The notes beneath the pieces were generated by a model, which searched no databases, was not told the DNA's origin, and worked only from the letters and a program-made list of their open reading frames with translations. Made by a program: the position numbers and the translations under genes. DNA of 64,000 nt from CAZPXH01 sp964591085 (lineage in GTDB: Bacteria > Spirochaetota > Spirochaetia > DSM-27196 > CAZPXH01), in the NCBI GenBank assembly GCA_964591085.1, contig CAZPXH010000003.1:62001-126000 (forward strand), given 5' to 3'. This document shows positions 41,005-49,172 of this stretch, one piece after another (the first letter of the stretch is position 1; the number at the start of each line of letters is the position of its first letter).

Positions 41005-41173
41005 GCCTGTTGAAAGGTGACGGTCTGGCTGTGGTTTTTAGACCGTGGCGAGACCTCCCCTATCATGGTTTCAGTATCGGTGCACCCAGAAGGGCCTTGA
41101 GGACTTTTTTGCACCGGTGAGAAACGGAAGGAGGCAGACAGACGTTGCGGCTGTGGCTCGCAGTGAATGAGCA

Positions 41174-41210
41174 GGGCACGGATGCCCGGAAACACATATT
41201 CACGGAGGAA
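41174..41210 (+). promoter_or_regulatory. predicted two-site CsrA-binding region in the flaB leader
   Basis: GGGCA (41174-41178) pairs with TGCCC (41183-41187) and presents CGGA in a 4-nt loop. A second site, ACGGAGGAA (41202-41210), is the Shine-Dalgarno of the gene at 41216. The two GGA cores are 24 nt apart, within the range a CsrA dimer can bridge. A looped GGA plus a GGA in the Shine-Dalgarno is the layout of known CsrA-repressed flagellin leaders. Confidence 0.65.
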
Positions 41211-41215
41211 TATCC

Positions 41216-42076
41216 ATGATCATCAATCACAACATCAGTGCGATGTTTGCTCAGCGCCAGCAGGGGATCAACACCCGCGAGGTCCAGGGCAACATTGAAA
41301 CCCTCTCGTCCGGCCTGCGGATCAACCGCGCCGGTGACGACGCGAGTGGCCTGGCGGTTTCCGAGAAGCTGCGCAGCCAGATTCGGGGTCTGAATCAGGC
41401 AAGTGACAACGCCGCAAACGGCGTTTCCTTCATTCAGACCACCGAGGGCTATCTGCAGGAGACCACTGACATTCTGCAGCGAATTCGTGAGCTGTCGGTG
41501 CAGTCCTCGAACGGTATTTACACCGCCGAGGACCGCATGCAGATCCAGGTAGAGATCTCGCAGCTCGTGGACGAGGTGGATCGGGTGGCTTCCCACGCAC
41601 AGTTCAACGGCCTGAACATGCTTACCGGGCGGTTCGCCGTGGACACTGGCAGCAACACCGTCACCGCATCCATGTATTTCCACATCGGTGCGAACATGGA
41701 CCAGCGTGAGCGGGTCTTTGTCGGGACCATGACCGCAGCAGCCCTTGGACTCCGCAATCCGGGAGACAACACCATCATCTCCCTGAGTGCACCGGACCTG
41801 GCCAACCGCACCATTGGCGTTGTGGACACCGCGCTCCGCGCAGTGAACAAGCAGCGTGCAGACCTTGGTGCCTACCAGAACCGGCTTGAGATGGCCCAGG
41901 TGGGAATTGACATTGCCGCAGAGAACCTGCAGGCAGCCGAATCCCGCATCCGGGATGCAGACATTGCCGAGGAGACGGTTGACTTCACCAAGAACCAGAT
42001 CCTCACCCAGGCCAGCATGGCGATGATCGCCCAGGCCAACGTGCAGCCCCAGAGCGTGCTGCAGCTGCTGGGCTAA
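41216..42076 (+). CDS. flaB: FlaB-type core flagellin (first copy)
   Basis: 286 residues. The N-terminal D0/D1 block is MIINHNISAMFAQRQ, with SSGLRINRAGDDASGLAVSEKLRSQIRGLNQAS, and the C-terminal D0 ends in QANVQPQSVLQLLG. The middle is short and lacks the D2/D3 domains of external filaments, as expected for periplasmic core flagellins of spirochaetes. The start follows ACGGAGGAA. It has its own sigma28-like promoter and a strong hairpin after the stop. Confidence 0.96.
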   Translation: MIINHNISAMFAQRQQGINTREVQGNIETLSSGLRINRAGDDASGLAVSEKLRSQIRGLNQASDNAANGVSFIQTTEGYLQETTDILQRIRELSVQSSNGIYTAEDRMQIQVEISQLVDEVDRVASHAQFNGLNMLTGRFAVDTGSNTVTASMYFHIGANMDQRERVFVGTMTAAALGLRNPGDNTIISLSAPDLANRTIGVVDTALRAVNKQRADLGAYQNRLEMAQVGIDIAAENLQAAESRIRDADIAEETVDFTKNQILTQASMAMIAQANVQPQSVLQLLG

Positions 42077-42114
42077 GTCTTGCAGCTGCCCCCACGGGGT
42101 AGTATGTTGTAGTA

Positions 42115-42144
42115 GCAGAGGCGACAGGATTCTGTCGCCTCTGC
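42115..42144 (+). terminator. hairpin terminator after the first flaB
   Basis: A perfect 13-bp stem, GCAGAGGCGACAG/CTGTCGCCTCTGC, with loop GATT. The sequence after it is only moderately U-rich (GTATCTATCCGTTGTTCTTT). It should stop or protect the flaB transcript. Confidence 0.75.
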
Positions 42145-42178
42145 GTATCTATCCGTTGTTCTTTGACAGAGCATCCCT

Positions 42179-42243
42179 CCCGGTACTCCCGCGTACCGGG
42201 ATCCGCAGCTGGGTGACGTAGCGGCGTGCCGCGCCGCCACGTC
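42179..42243 (+). promoter_or_regulatory. two further hairpins upstream of the second flaB
   Basis: CCCGGTAC/GTACCGGG (42179-42200, 8 bp) is followed by GACGTAGCGGCG/CGCCGCCACGTC (42215-42243; 11 pairs and one mismatch). They may be leader structure or transcript end signals. A TTGACA (around 42162) lies upstream, but no good -10 box follows at the right distance. Confidence 0.45.
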
Positions 42244-42317
42244 TCCCGGCTGAAACGGGGCGTGGACGGAGCAAGGGAAGCGCGAACTGCCCTTGAAGCC
42301 CCCGGATCCGCCGAGAA

Positions 42318-42353
42318 CGAGGCACGGAAGCCTCGAGATCGATCACGGAGGGG
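42318..42353 (+). promoter_or_regulatory. predicted two-site CsrA-binding region in the second flaB leader
   Basis: CGAGGC (42318-42323) pairs with GCCTCG (42330-42335) and presents ACGGAA in the loop. The Shine-Dalgarno ACGGAGGGG (42345-42353) is the second site. The GGA cores are 21 nt apart. The same layout as the first flaB leader, with different stem sequences, suggests that the structure is conserved rather than simply duplicated DNA. Confidence 0.65.
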
Positions 42354-42358
42354 TCACG

Positions 42359-43213
42359 ATGATCATAAACCACAACATCAGCGCGCAGTACGCCAGCCGT
42401 CAGCTGTCGTCACGGACTATGGAGGTCAATAATAACATTGAATCTCTGTCATCCGGACTGCGCATCAATCGCGCTGGAGACGATGCGTCCGGCCTTGCGG
42501 TTTCAGAGAAGCTGCGGAGCCAAATCCGGGGTCTGAACCAGGCAAGCCGGAACATTCAGGATGCCGTTTCCTTCATCCAGACTACCGAAGGGTATCTGCA
42601 GACCACGCAGGACATCCTGCACCGGGTTCGTGAGCTGGCTGTGCAGTCGGCAAACGGAATCTACACTGCAGAGGATCGGGCCCAGATTCAGGTTGAGGTC
42701 AGCCAACTGGTGGACGAGGTCAACAGGATTGCCTCGCACGCACAGTTCAATGGCCTGAACATGCTGACCGGGCGATTTTCCACCGACACCGCTACTGGTG
42801 AGATCATGCAGTTCCAGGTTGGCGCAAACGTTGACCAGAACGAGCAGGTCTTCATCGGGACAATGACGGCTGCCGCGCTTGGCCTTGAGGGTGCCCAGGG
42901 TGCAGAGGGAATCATCTCGATTTCCACTCCCGAGGAATCCAATCGGGCCATCGGCACAGTTGATGCCGCACTGCGCGTGGTGAACCGACAGCGGGCCGAC
43001 CTTGGTGCATACCAGAACCGCTTTGAGATGGCACAGGAAGGCGTGGATATCGCCGCGGAAAACCTGCAGGCTGCAGAGTCTCAGATCCGCGACGTGAACA
43101 TGGCGAGCGAAGTGGTGGACTTCACCAAGAACCAGATTCTGGTTCAGTCCAGCACCGCCATGCTGGCTCAGGCCAATATCCAGCCCCAGTCTGTCCTTCA
43201 GCTTCTGGGCTAA
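42359..43213 (+). CDS. flaB: FlaB-type core flagellin (second copy)
   Basis: 284 residues from ATG 42359, just after CGGAGGGG; in-frame upstream starts would lie in the regulatory leader. It has the same blocks as the first copy (MIINHNISAQYASRQ, SGLRINRAGDDASGLAVSEKLRSQIR, QANIQPQSVLQLLG). The two proteins are very similar at both ends and differ mainly in the central 60 residues. Spirochaetes commonly build the filament core from several FlaB isoforms. Confidence 0.96.
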   Translation: MIINHNISAQYASRQLSSRTMEVNNNIESLSSGLRINRAGDDASGLAVSEKLRSQIRGLNQASRNIQDAVSFIQTTEGYLQTTQDILHRVRELAVQSANGIYTAEDRAQIQVEVSQLVDEVNRIASHAQFNGLNMLTGRFSTDTATGEIMQFQVGANVDQNEQVFIGTMTAAALGLEGAQGAEGIISISTPEESNRAIGTVDAALRVVNRQRADLGAYQNRFEMAQEGVDIAAENLQAAESQIRDVNMASEVVDFTKNQILVQSSTAMLAQANIQPQSVLQLLG

Positions 43214-43348
43214 GGTTCGGGTCATTCTCCGACTATTGTGTAACCGGGAGAACACTGGACGTCTTCTTCAGGTTGCATTGTGGGGCGGGGGGAGTTCGCG
43301 CTCTCCCCTCGTCCTCACGCTTTGCGCCGCGCTACATGGAGGTGGGCG

Positions 43349-43696
43349 ATGGCAAGTGAAGTAATGCGTATTGCCGCCGGACAGACGCTGTCCACCGAGC
43401 GGCCCCAGACTGGCGGCCCTGCGCGGGCAGCTAACCGGGAAGTAGTAGTTCCCAAGGCACCCGAAGCGCCGGAACTGCCCGATATCTCAAACGTCATTCG
43501 GGAACTCCAACAGGTGAGCCTTGCCTTCAACCGAAGACTGCAGTTCCGGGTGAATCGGGAACTGGATATGGTGATCGTCAAGGTCATTGATTCCCGCACC
43601 GATGAAGTGATTAAAGAGATTCCGCCGGAGCAGCTGCAGCGCTTGCACGGACGGATTCGCGAGGCGATTGGCCTGATCGTAGACGAGAGCATCTGA
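43349..43696 (+). CDS. flaG: FlaG-family flagellar protein
   Basis: 115 residues from ATG 43349, preceded by GGAGGTG. The N-terminus is Pro- and Ala-rich; the C-terminal domain (AFNRRLQFRVNRELDMVIVKVIDSRTDEVIKEIPPEQL) is the FlaG core. FlaG affects filament length in other bacteria. Its place directly before fliD is usual. Confidence 0.88.
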   Translation: MASEVMRIAAGQTLSTERPQTGGPARAANREVVVPKAPEAPELPDISNVIRELQQVSLAFNRRLQFRVNRELDMVIVKVIDSRTDEVIKEIPPEQLQRLHGRIREAIGLIVDESI

Positions 43697-43766
43697 GACC
43701 GGGCCCGCCGGCAGGAAATCCGTCTATGGTTCGTGATACTGCTCTGTCAGGAAGAAGCGGGACGGC

Positions 43767-45782
43767 ATGTCAGACATATCCATCCCTGGAATCTCAAGCC
43801 GATTTGATACCCGGCAGATCATCAACGATCTGGTAGAGGTTGAGAGGACTCCAATTGTCCGGCTTGAGAACGAGATTGAGCAGCTCCAGACCGAACGCGG
43901 GTACTGGCAGACCATCAACAGAGCTATGTCCGCACTTCGGGACGAGGCGCGGACCCTGACGGGCTTTGAGAACCCGTTCTCCGAACGGGTCGCAAACTCC
44001 TCCAACGAACGCATCCTCACCGCCAGTGCCGCGCGGACGGCGGATCTGCAGGATTCCCGGATCACCGTCGATCAGGTTGCGGCTGCAGACCGGCTGCTGT
44101 CCCGGAGCCTGCCCCGTGACTACCGCGTTCCGGCGGGCACCTACACCTTCTCCTCCGGCGACGCAAGCGAAAGCATAAACTACAGCGGCGGAAGCCTCGG
44201 TGACTTTGCGGAGGCGGTGAATCGCCGTGTGTCCGACATTCTGACCGCGCGTGTGGTCAACAACACCAGCAACACAAGCGTGCTGGTCATTGAAGGCGCC
44301 CGCGAGGGTGCAGACTTTGCCCTCAGCTTCACGGATGACGCCCGGGAATTTGCGCTGGACGCAGGAATCCTTCGTGAGGCACAGGACGAAAGCCGAAGTG
44401 TGTCCCTGCGAAATCGGAACCTGGAAGCGCTGGATGCACCGGTGGACTCAGCGCGTGTTCAGGCGGACGGACAAACACTGACGGTTGGCCCCGGCGGCTC
44501 AGTGCGGCTTCCACTGGACCCTCCCGCAGAGTCCGGGCTTGAGCTGCAGTTTGAGGTACGGCTGCGGGAGCTGCCGGAGGAGGAGATCCCTCCGCCACCC
44601 GACCCGCCGAATCCGCCGGCGACTCCGGGAATTGAGTACCGTGGACTGCGGGTTGAAGGCGCGCCGTTTGCCCTGAGCATCCCGGAGCAGGAGACACCCG
44701 AACCGATGGAGACGGTGTTCACTGAATCAGTGCTCTTTGTCCAAGACGGAGAGGCAAGTCTGGCGCTACCGGACCTCAGCCCCGGGGACGAGTTTCAGAC
44801 AATGACGGTTGCGGCGGGACAGCTGCTGGACAGGATTGACGCGCTGGCGGTTCGGAACTCCAACACAAGCCGGAGCGTGGAAATCCGGAACGTACAGATC
44901 GTTGATCCTACCACCCGCGGGGACCTGGAGCCAGCCAACGCGATCTCCACGGCCCAGAACGCCAGACTTCGGGTGGATGGAATCCCAGTAGAGCGCGACA
45001 CAAATACCATCGATGACGTAATCCCCGGAGTCACGCTCAATCTGCAGCGCGCAAGCAATGACGAAGTGGACCTGAGCATTGAACCCGATACCGAGCTCAT
45101 CAAGGAGAGCCTCATCAACTTTGTCGGCCGCTATAACCAGGTCATGCGGGAGATCAACATCCTGACGCGGACCAACGAGCAGGTGGTTGACGAGATTGAA
45201 TTCTTCAGTGAAGAAGAAGCCACCGCGGCGCTTGAGCGGCTCGGAGCAATGCAGGGCGACAGCACGCTCAACCAGATTCGCTTCCGCCTGCAGACTCTGA
45301 CACAGAACGCGTACAGCACCGACCTCGGCGGCCAGCTCGCGCTCCTGGACCAGATTGGAATTTCCACCAACGCAAGCCAGGGAGGAACCGGGGCGCTGGA
45401 GCCGGGCAGGCTCCGTGGCTACCTGGAAATCAACGAGACCGTGCTTGACCAGGCGCTTGCCCGGGACATTGACTCGGTGCGGCAGCTGTTTGGCAATGAC
45501 ACCAACGGGGACCTGGTGCCGGATTCCGGGGTGTCGGTTGCCCTTGACGAGTTTGTTCGGCCGTTCACCCAGGTGGGCGGGATCCTTGCCCTCCGCACGG
45601 ACGGAATCAACTCCGATATCACCCAGGCCAACGACCGAATTGAGACATTGACCGAACGCCTGGAACGCTACGAGCAGCAGCTGCGCGTTGAGTTCGGACA
45701 GATGGAATCGGCGGTATCCGGTCTGGAATCCGGCGGAAGTGCGCTTGAGAATCTGCCGAACATTGGACCAGGAGAGAACTAG
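43767..45782 (+). CDS. fliD: flagellar filament cap protein FliD (HAP2)
   Basis: 671 residues. The N-terminal FliD_N domain starts SDISIPGISSRFDTRQIINDLV. The C-terminal FliD_C region includes VDLSIEPDTELIKESLINFVGRYNQVM, the GTGALEPGRLRGYLEIN segment and a final coiled coil (IETLTERLERYEQQLRVEF). A proline-rich insertion (PPPPDPPNPPATPG) lies near residue 280. FliD caps the growing filament and folds exported flagellin in the periplasm. It begins 70 nt after flaG and is followed by 3 nt before the next gene. Confidence 0.95.
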   Translation: MSDISIPGISSRFDTRQIINDLVEVERTPIVRLENEIEQLQTERGYWQTINRAMSALRDEARTLTGFENPFSERVANSSNERILTASAARTADLQDSRITVDQVAAADRLLSRSLPRDYRVPAGTYTFSSGDASESINYSGGSLGDFAEAVNRRVSDILTARVVNNTSNTSVLVIEGAREGADFALSFTDDAREFALDAGILREAQDESRSVSLRNRNLEALDAPVDSARVQADGQTLTVGPGGSVRLPLDPPAESGLELQFEVRLRELPEEEIPPPPDPPNPPATPGIEYRGLRVEGAPFALSIPEQETPEPMETVFTESVLFVQDGEASLALPDLSPGDEFQTMTVAAGQLLDRIDALAVRNSNTSRSVEIRNVQIVDPTTRGDLEPANAISTAQNARLRVDGIPVERDTNTIDDVIPGVTLNLQRASNDEVDLSIEPDTELIKESLINFVGRYNQVMREINILTRTNEQVVDEIEFFSEEEATAALERLGAMQGDSTLNQIRFRLQTLTQNAYSTDLGGQLALLDQIGISTNASQGGTGALEPGRLRGYLEINETVLDQALARDIDSVRQLFGNDTNGDLVPDSGVSVALDEFVRPFTQVGGILALRTDGINSDITQANDRIETLTERLERYEQQLRVEFGQMESAVSGLESGGSALENLPNIGPGEN

Positions 45783-45785
45783 CGC

Positions 45786-46649
45786 ATGACCACCATTGAG
45801 GTTGACGGCAAGAACATTGATTTCCAGCTGGAGCATGAGGAAACCCTGGGCGATGTAATCAGCGAGCTGCAGGGCTGGCTTTCGCAGGGCCGGGCGTTTA
45901 TTGCAGGCCTGTCCGTGGATGACGAGGCCCTGCTTGCCGGTGATCGGCTTGCGTGGGAGGCGCGCCCGTTGAGCTCAATTGGAACGGTGAAGGTCCGGAC
46001 CAGCAGCTTTGTGCAGGAGCGCATCGATGCACTGGCCGTCATAGCGGAGTATTTCCAGCTCGCGGCGCGTGCATGCCATGAAGGCACGGACGATGAACTC
46101 GCCGCTATCCTCACCGAGTGGCCCAACGTGAGGGCTGGAATCTCGGATTCGCTGAGTGCTTCTCTGGGTGCAGGCGCAGAGAGCTGGTCCCGCGTGGACG
46201 AACAGGTCCGGGAGGTACAGGCAAAACCTGGCGATGTTGTGGCACGGTCTCGGCTCGGGCGAACCGTGGACGGGGTTGCCCTGATTGCCGTGGACCGGGT
46301 GCGCGAGCAACTGGAACCCCGGGGAGAAGCCCGAGCGGCCGCCGCCACTCTCGGCAGGATTCGGCCGGAAGTGGAAAGCGTATCGGTCCGAATGCAGACC
46401 GGCGAAGGCAGGGAAGCTGTGGCATCCTTGTTGCGCTTCATTGAGTTGACCGCAAAGGTCATCCGCGTCACCGAGGCGCTGGACACGGACGCCACGCTTT
46501 CGGATCGGGTGAGTACTCTGGCCGGCCAGCTCCGAGAGCTGGAAGAGGGAATAGAGAATCAGGATTCTGTTGTCATCGGCGATCTTCTGGAGTATGATCT
46601 GCTGCCAGCTGTGGAGGATATCCTTGTGGAGCTGCAGGCCGACGAATGA
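45786..46649 (+). CDS. conserved protein at the fliS position, function unknown
   Basis: 287 residues, no signal peptide. The first 70 residues look like a small beta-grasp-type domain (TTIEVDGKNIDFQLEHEETLGDVI...). The rest is helical and includes an Ala-rich coiled region (EQLEPRGEARAAAATLGRIRPEVE). It lies 3 nt after fliD and overlaps the PilZ gene by ATGA. In many bacteria this slot holds FliS, the flagellin export chaperone. The sequence does not show FliS motifs, so an export or chaperone role is only suggested by position. Confidence 0.65.
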   Translation: MTTIEVDGKNIDFQLEHEETLGDVISELQGWLSQGRAFIAGLSVDDEALLAGDRLAWEARPLSSIGTVKVRTSSFVQERIDALAVIAEYFQLAARACHEGTDDELAAILTEWPNVRAGISDSLSASLGAGAESWSRVDEQVREVQAKPGDVVARSRLGRTVDGVALIAVDRVREQLEPRGEARAAAATLGRIRPEVESVSVRMQTGEGREAVASLLRFIELTAKVIRVTEALDTDATLSDRVSTLAGQLRELEEGIENQDSVVIGDLLEYDLLPAVEDILVELQADE

Positions 46650-47716
46650 CTACTCCGCTTCAGTTCATCGCGGAGCCAGATCCGGTACTGCAGACCATTG
46701 CCCTTGTTCTTTTTGGTGTCTTTGCGGTCATCATTTTCGTAGCGTCCGCCTACAACCGGCGGGGTCAGAGCTTTTCCGGCGGCAGCAAGCGACGGGAGTT
46801 TCGGCGCCGCTGCAGGGCGCGCGGAATAACCAACACGGAGCGTCGGCTGCTGCAAGACCGCATCCGCCGGGCAAACCTCGCCAACCCCCTGCGCCTGTTC
46901 TCAAGCGAATCCACGCGGCGGCGCTTCATGTCCCAGATTATGTCGGACATCCAGAGTTCCCAGGCTGCTGCAGCGGTGAAGGAACAGCGCCGATCGATGG
47001 TGTTGCGGATAACGGCAAAACTTGCAAAGCCGGAGGCGACGGCGGACGGACCCAAGCCGAGTACATCGGCGCTCCGTCAGGGGGAGGAGGTCCGGATTCG
47101 TCCGGCGGGCGGCCAGAACTACACCACGGTGGTCACATCCAACATCCGAGACCTGCTGGGCCTGGAGATGCCAACAGACCGGCGTGGCCGCCCGATTGAG
47201 CTTACCCGCGGCACCAATGTCACCATCACGCTGGTTCATTCGCAGAACACCGCCTTCAGCTATGACACCAAGATTCAGCAGGTGCGGACCCTGGAAGGAA
47301 TACAGAGCCTGTTCGTGCCCCACGCAAAGGAGTTGCGCGGTGCACAGAAGCGGCAGTCTCCCCGGGTGGAGTTTGTACGCCCGGCCTTCTTGTATCCCGT
47401 TGAAGTGATGACAGTTGGCAGCGGACGGAACGCTGAGAAGCGGACAATCGTGAATCGCAACCGCAGGACTCGCGGGGACATGATTGACATTTCGGGCGGT
47501 GGCTGTGCCGTAGTCAGCCGCAACCCGCTACCGGCCGGCAAGCTCATCCGAATTGACTTTGATGCGATCAACGGGAGCACGGTCGTCACTTACGGCCGGG
47601 TTCTGAGCCTGGAGAGCGTCCGGCGCGGAATGCTGATGCACATCAAGTTCACCCGCGTCAGCCGGAGCCACTTGAACCAGATCCGCGAGTACGTCTTTGG
47701 ATTGAACGAAGTATGA
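46646..47716 (+). CDS. membrane-anchored PilZ-domain protein
   Basis: 356 residues. One membrane helix (about 17-34, IALVLFGVFAVIIFVAS) is followed by a basic, helical region and then a YcgR-like/PilZ pair. The motifs are KRQSPR (RxxxR) at about 234 and DMIDISGGGCAVVS (DxSGGG) near 276. It should bind cyclic di-GMP at the membrane. The context, in the fliD cluster, suggests coupling of cyclic di-GMP to flagellar function. ATGA overlaps on both sides link it to its neighbours. Confidence 0.82.
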   Translation: MTTPLQFIAEPDPVLQTIALVLFGVFAVIIFVASAYNRRGQSFSGGSKRREFRRRCRARGITNTERRLLQDRIRRANLANPLRLFSSESTRRRFMSQIMSDIQSSQAAAAVKEQRRSMVLRITAKLAKPEATADGPKPSTSALRQGEEVRIRPAGGQNYTTVVTSNIRDLLGLEMPTDRRGRPIELTRGTNVTITLVHSQNTAFSYDTKIQQVRTLEGIQSLFVPHAKELRGAQKRQSPRVEFVRPAFLYPVEVMTVGSGRNAEKRTIVNRNRRTRGDMIDISGGGCAVVSRNPLPAGKLIRIDFDAINGSTVVTYGRVLSLESVRRGMLMHIKFTRVSRSHLNQIREYVFGLNEV

Positions 47717-48042
47717 GCAGCATTGGCGGTCCTGCGCTTGACGCGGGTGAATCGCAGGCCTACGGTTCCGCTGTGCCGCGGATTGTAGAGTTGCGGGATG
47801 TCACGCGAAAAGAAAGCCCCATCTCCTATCGCCGAAGCTACACGGCAGAAGCAGTGATTGAGACGCTTGCAACCAGACGCTTCTCTCAGAAGGTCACCTT
47901 TACCATTGAAGAAGATGCTCTCGGCCAGCGGGATGTAACCGTGAAGCTGCTTGGCGACATTGAGTATCCCCTCCTCCCGGTCCTCAGCGCGCTGCGCGAT
48001 CACGTCGGTACCCTGGATCGCTCCGGAAAGCTTGCCGTCTGA
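47713..48042 (+). CDS. small conserved protein in the fliD operon, function unknown
   Basis: 109 residues. The core (YRRSYTAEAVIETLATRRFSQKVTFTIEEDALGQRDVTVKLL) looks like a mixed alpha/beta domain. No motif is recognised. It starts in an ATGA overlap with the PilZ gene and its end overlaps tsaE by 11 nt, so it is translated with both. Confidence 0.6.
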   Translation: MSSIGGPALDAGESQAYGSAVPRIVELRDVTRKESPISYRRSYTAEAVIETLATRRFSQKVTFTIEEDALGQRDVTVKLLGDIEYPLLPVLSALRDHVGTLDRSGKLAV

Positions 48043-48466
48043 AATCAGGCGGATCTGCCACAATGAGGCAGAAACCGTGGCTGCCGGGGAGGAACTCGGG
48101 CGCACGCTGTCCCCGGGCGCCGTGGTGCTGTTAAGCGGGGAACTTGGCGCAGGGAAGACCCGGCTGGCGGCCGGAATCGCGCGGGGCCTGGGCTGCCGCG
48201 AACCCGTCACCAGCCCGAGCTACAGCCTTATCAACACCTACCAGGCATCGGTTCCCATTCACCATCTGGACTGTTACCGCCTCTCCGATCCGGATGATCT
48301 GGAAGACCTGGGTATCGGCGAGCTGTTGGAAGAAGGCGGGATCCTGGTGGTGGAATGGCCGAACCTGGGAAACGAGTGGTGGCCGGTGCATGCCGTTCGT
48401 CTCAGCCTGCGGGTCCTGCCGGATGGCAGCCGGGAGATCACCGGTGAAATCAATGCCCACAACTGA
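48032..48466 (+). CDS. tsaE: TsaE, tRNA t6A synthesis ATPase
   Basis: 144 residues from TTG 48032, the most likely start because it gives the normal N-terminus just before HNEAETVAAGEEL. Walker A is LSGELGAGKTRLAAGIARGLG, followed by TSPSYSLINTY, and Walker B-like HLDCYRL with DLEDLGIGELL and VVEWP. TsaE works with TsaB and TsaD to form N6-threonylcarbamoyl-adenosine at position 37 of tRNAs reading ANN codons. It overlaps tsaB by 14 nt. Confidence 0.92.
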   Translation: MPSEIRRICHNEAETVAAGEELGRTLSPGAVVLLSGELGAGKTRLAAGIARGLGCREPVTSPSYSLINTYQASVPIHHLDCYRLSDPDDLEDLGIGELLEEGGILVVEWPNLGNEWWPVHAVRLSLRVLPDGSREITGEINAHN

Positions 48467-49172
48467 AAGCCCGATTCTTGCAATGCAAAGCTCCGGTGCC
48501 GAGCTTGGCTTTGCACTCCAATCAGACCGGGGCTACCGCGAGATCCGGGCCGGAACCGGCCTCAGGCACGGGCGAGAAGCCCTGCCGTTGCTTGATGAAC
48601 TTTTGCGTGCTTGCGGGTGTAGTCCGGCTGAGATTGGGTTGGTGATTGTGGACCAGGGGCCTGGTTCATTCACCGGCCTGCGGATTTCGCTTTCCATTGC
48701 CCGCGGGCTGCAGGCGGTTTCCCCAGCCCTTGGGATTTCCGGCGTCAGCGGACTGGAGGTCTCAGTGTTTGGCCTATCGGCCGGATTGAACGCGCTTGCC
48801 GTCATTGACGGGCGGAAGCAGCGATACTTCTGCTTACAAGCGACGGCGGGCAGCAGCTTTCCTGCTCCGCCGGCGGACAGGATCCTGGACCTGCGCGCGC
48901 ACGAGATCGCGGAAACCTGGGGAGCAGAACCAATGCTTGTCACTGGAACCGGTGCCGGAGCGCTCATGGAAGAGCTTTCGCGCTCGGGGAAGGGTGCGCC
49001 GGAACAGTGGCGCCGCGATCCGCGCGCCGCAGAGCCTTCTCTCCGCCTGCTCCTTGAGCTGGGCCGTAGGCGTGCAGCCGACGGGCACCTGCTGGGCGAC
49101 AGCGAAGGTCCGCTGTACGCGCGCGCCAGTCAGGCGGAGGAGTCTCCCGAATCCCGTTCTGCCGGGGTTTGA
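48453..49172 (+). CDS. tsaB: TsaB, tRNA t6A synthesis protein
   Basis: 239 residues from ATG 48453. The N-terminal ILAMQSSG replaces the usual ILaIdTS, and the conserved block VDQGPGSFTGLRISLSIARGL is present. The C-terminal ADGHLLGDSEGPLYAR region matches P.YlR of the family. It scaffolds TsaD and TsaE. The change of Asp to Gln in the first motif matters little, because TsaB is not thought to bind ATP. Its end overlaps csrA by 43 nt on the opposite strand. Confidence 0.9.
   Translation: MPTTESPILAMQSSGAELGFALQSDRGYREIRAGTGLRHGREALPLLDELLRACGCSPAEIGLVIVDQGPGSFTGLRISLSIARGLQAVSPALGISGVSGLEVSVFGLSAGLNALAVIDGRKQRYFCLQATAGSSFPAPPADRILDLRAHEIAETWGAEPMLVTGTGAGALMEELSRSGKGAPEQWRRDPRAAEPSLRLLLELGRRRAADGHLLGDSEGPLYARASQAEESPESRSAGV

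Larger units (their letters stand above)
40904..41215 (+). promoter_or_regulatory. upstream region and 5' leader of the first flagellin gene
   Basis: This 312-nt gap holds, in order: a C9 run (40916-40924), the sigma28-like promoter (40977-41004), and a hairpin ACGGTCT/AGACCGT (41020-41046). Then come a Shine-Dalgarno-like ACGGAAGGAGG (41125-41135), the GGA-loop hairpin (41174-41187) and the true Shine-Dalgarno (41202-41210). The predicted leader is about 205 nt. No reading frame here looks like a gene. Confidence 0.6.

Noticed and set aside
41020..41046. Riboswitch in the flaB leader
   Set aside because: It is a simple 7-bp hairpin with a 13-nt loop and lacks any known aptamer core.
45786..46649. 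Calling this gene fliS from its position
   Set aside because: The protein is twice the length of FliS and shows no FliS-like helix pattern.
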